DNA of 23,356 nucleotides from contig DASZPV010000003.1 of the NCBI GenBank assembly GCA_035549875.1, positions 1 through 23,356 of the forward strand. Direction: 5' to 3'. The notes under the pieces are model-generated. The model had not been told where the DNA came from. It was given only the letters and a program-made list of their open reading frames with translations, and did not search any database. Made by a program: the position numbers and the translations under genes. Shown here piece after piece: positions 22,432-23,356 of this stretch. Numbering within the stretch: position 1 is the stretch's first letter; every line of letters begins with the position of its first letter. The stretch is from JAKFWI01 sp035549875. Its GTDB lineage: Bacteria > Pseudomonadota > Alphaproteobacteria > Caulobacterales > Aquidulcibacteraceae.

Positions 22432-22511
22432 GGGAAGTAGGGAATGGGGAAACAGGGAGTAGGAAAAACGCGGAGCGGAAGCCTATTCCCCACTCCCAAT
22501 TCCCTACTCCC
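22432..22511. repeat. 80-bp inverted repeat between rpsD and ppk2
   Basis: G-rich left sequence (GGGAAGTAGGGAAT, 22432-22445) and C-rich right sequence (ATTCCCTACTCCC, 22499-22511) are complementary except for one bulged A. Further GGGGAA / TTCCCC pairing continues inwards. The GGGA(A/G)TAGG unit is repeated. It begins 8 nt after the rpsD stop on the rpsD strand, so it may act as a transcript-end hairpin, but there is no U-tract. It looks like a dispersed purine-rich repeat. Confidence 0.6.
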
Positions 22512-22519
22512 TTAGAAAA

Positions 22520-23137
22520 TCAGCTCGCGTAATATTCGACGACGAGTTGGGGTTCCATCTGCACCGGATAGGGCACATCCGAGAGGCTGGGCGTCCGGCT
22601 ATATTTCGCCGTCATCGCCTTGGGATCGACCTCGATATAATCGGGGATGTCGCGCTCCTGGCTTTGCAGCGCCTCAAGCACGAGCGCGATATTGCGGGCC
22701 TTTTCGCGCACTTCGACCACATCGCCGGGCTTGACCAGGAAGGACGGGATGTTGACGCGCTTGCCGTTCACCTTCACGTGGCCGTGGTTCACGAACTGGC
22801 GCGCGGAGAACACGGTCGGCGTGAACTTGGAGCGGTACACGATCGCATCGAGCCGGCTTTCCAAGAGCGCGATCAGGTTTTCCGCCGTGTTGCCCTTTCG
22901 GCGCGCCGCTTCGGTGTAGATTTTGCGGAACTGCTTTTCGGTGATGTTGCCGTAATACATGCGCAGCTTCTGCTTCGCGATGAGCTGCATGCCGTAATCG
23001 GAGGTTTTGCCCTTGCGCCGCTGGCCGTGCTGGCCCGGCCCGTAAGAGCGCTTGTTGACCGGCGATTTGGGGCGGCCCCAGATATTCTGGCCGAACCGGC
23101 GATTGGATTTGTATTTGGCTTCGATACGCTTCGTCAT
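22520..23137 (-). CDS. rpsD: 30S ribosomal protein S4
   Basis: A 205-residue S4, a primary 16S rRNA-binding protein of the small subunit. The N-terminus (RFGQNIWGRPKSPVNKRSYGPGQHGQRRKGKTSDYGMQL) lacks the four zinc-binding cysteines, so it is the C-minus type. The S4 RNA-binding domain follows (RLDAIVYRSKFTPTVFSARQFVNHGHVKVNGKRVNIPSFLVKPGD), with the usual C-terminus PVQMEPQLVVEYYAS. The length is standard. It appears as a single-gene unit, as is common in alphaproteobacteria. Confidence 0.98.
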   Translation of the reverse strand: MTKRIEAKYKSNRRFGQNIWGRPKSPVNKRSYGPGQHGQRRKGKTSDYGMQLIAKQKLRMYYGNITEKQFRKIYTEAARRKGNTAENLIALLESRLDAIVYRSKFTPTVFSARQFVNHGHVKVNGKRVNIPSFLVKPGDVVEVREKARNIALVLEALQSQERDIPDYIEVDPKAMTAKYSRTPSLSDVPYPVQMEPQLVVEYYAS

Positions 23138-23233
23138 TGGCGCAAGCGCCCTTTTCGTCTCATGACGGGGACCGGCGGCATCAAGATGAGGCCGCGACTG
23201 CCCTGGCGGTAAGCCCGTCGCCCAGTATGCGCG

Positions 23234-23249
23234 TTAGGGCTAGCCCTAA
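23234..23249. promoter_or_regulatory. Perfect 16-bp palindrome upstream of rpsD
   Basis: TTAGGGCTAGCCCTAA is a perfect 16-bp palindrome about 97-112 bp before the rpsD start codon, in a 219-bp stretch with no gene in the window. It could be a dimeric regulator site or an RNA hairpin in the leader. No regulator is identified. Confidence 0.4.
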
Positions 23250-23261
23250 GCGAAAGGCGGG

Positions 23262-23290
23262 CTTTTGACGGAAGGGGTCGGCAAAGTCAA
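23262..23290 (-). promoter_or_regulatory. Possible rpsD promoter
   Basis: A TTGACT -35 (complement of 23285-23290, in the context TTGACTTTGCCG) is followed 17 nt later by a poor -10, CAAAAG. The -35 element is convincing but the -10 is not, so the exact start is unsure. If correct, the palindrome at 23234-23249 would be at the transcript start. Confidence 0.3.
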
Positions 23291-23356
23291 TCGCCCAGCG
23301 CCTGGTTTCCTTATCGGCGGCCGATCTGGTTTCTGCATCATGTGTTCGGCATTTTC

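Overview
This is a GC-rich chromosomal segment of an alphaproteobacterium. The gene content suggests Caulobacterales or a nearby order: a gene-transfer-agent (GTA)-type head cluster, DUF1491 and DUF2336 genes, a DivJ-like membrane kinase, SufE followed by DUF502, and a cysteine-poor S4. The genus cannot be fixed from the sequence. No tRNA, rRNA or CRISPR array was seen.

Layout. Positions 1-4886, minus strand, hold the head-morphogenesis part of a GTA-like or defective-prophage cluster in RcGTA order: a gp1-like small protein, large terminase, portal, a tiny membrane/coiled-coil protein, prohead protease, HK97 capsid, and the start of a gp6-like head-tail connector cut by the window edge. A palindromic repeat sits inside this operon between capsid and connector. 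Positions 5075-11207, plus strand, hold a class A penicillin-binding protein, a Uup-type ABC-F ATPase, a secreted PAN-domain protein with internal repeats, and a DUF2336 protein. Positions 11210-13981, minus strand, hold a small hypothetical gene, prfC, a hypothetical gene behind an interrupted palindrome, and a DUF1491 gene. Positions 14074-19640 hold two secreted hypotheticals, the DivJ-like histidine kinase (minus), a strong intrinsic terminator, sufE overlapping a DUF502 membrane protein, and an SH3-like lipoprotein. Two copies of a 162-bp palindromic repeat lie at 14986-15147 and 19722-19883.

The most interesting locus is 19997-21532 on the minus strand: a retron. A reverse transcriptase with retron signatures (A-x-x-H, YADD and VTG motifs) is preceded by a 160-nt non-coding RNA candidate. 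That RNA is bounded by complementary a1/a2 arms, has the expected unpaired branching G directly after a1, and holds two short msr-type hairpins and one long msd-type hairpin. A promoter-like sequence sits where transcription would begin at the 5' end of a1. No separate effector gene is adjacent. The RT carries a long N-terminal extension, as in myxobacterial Mx162-type enzymes recalled from memory, so the extension is a candidate accessory domain.

The window ends on the minus strand with a PPK2-family polyphosphate kinase and rpsD. The conserved genes have family-typical lengths and motifs. The cell-envelope, translation and Fe-S genes are ordinary; the GTA-like cluster, the repeats and the retron are the accessory content.
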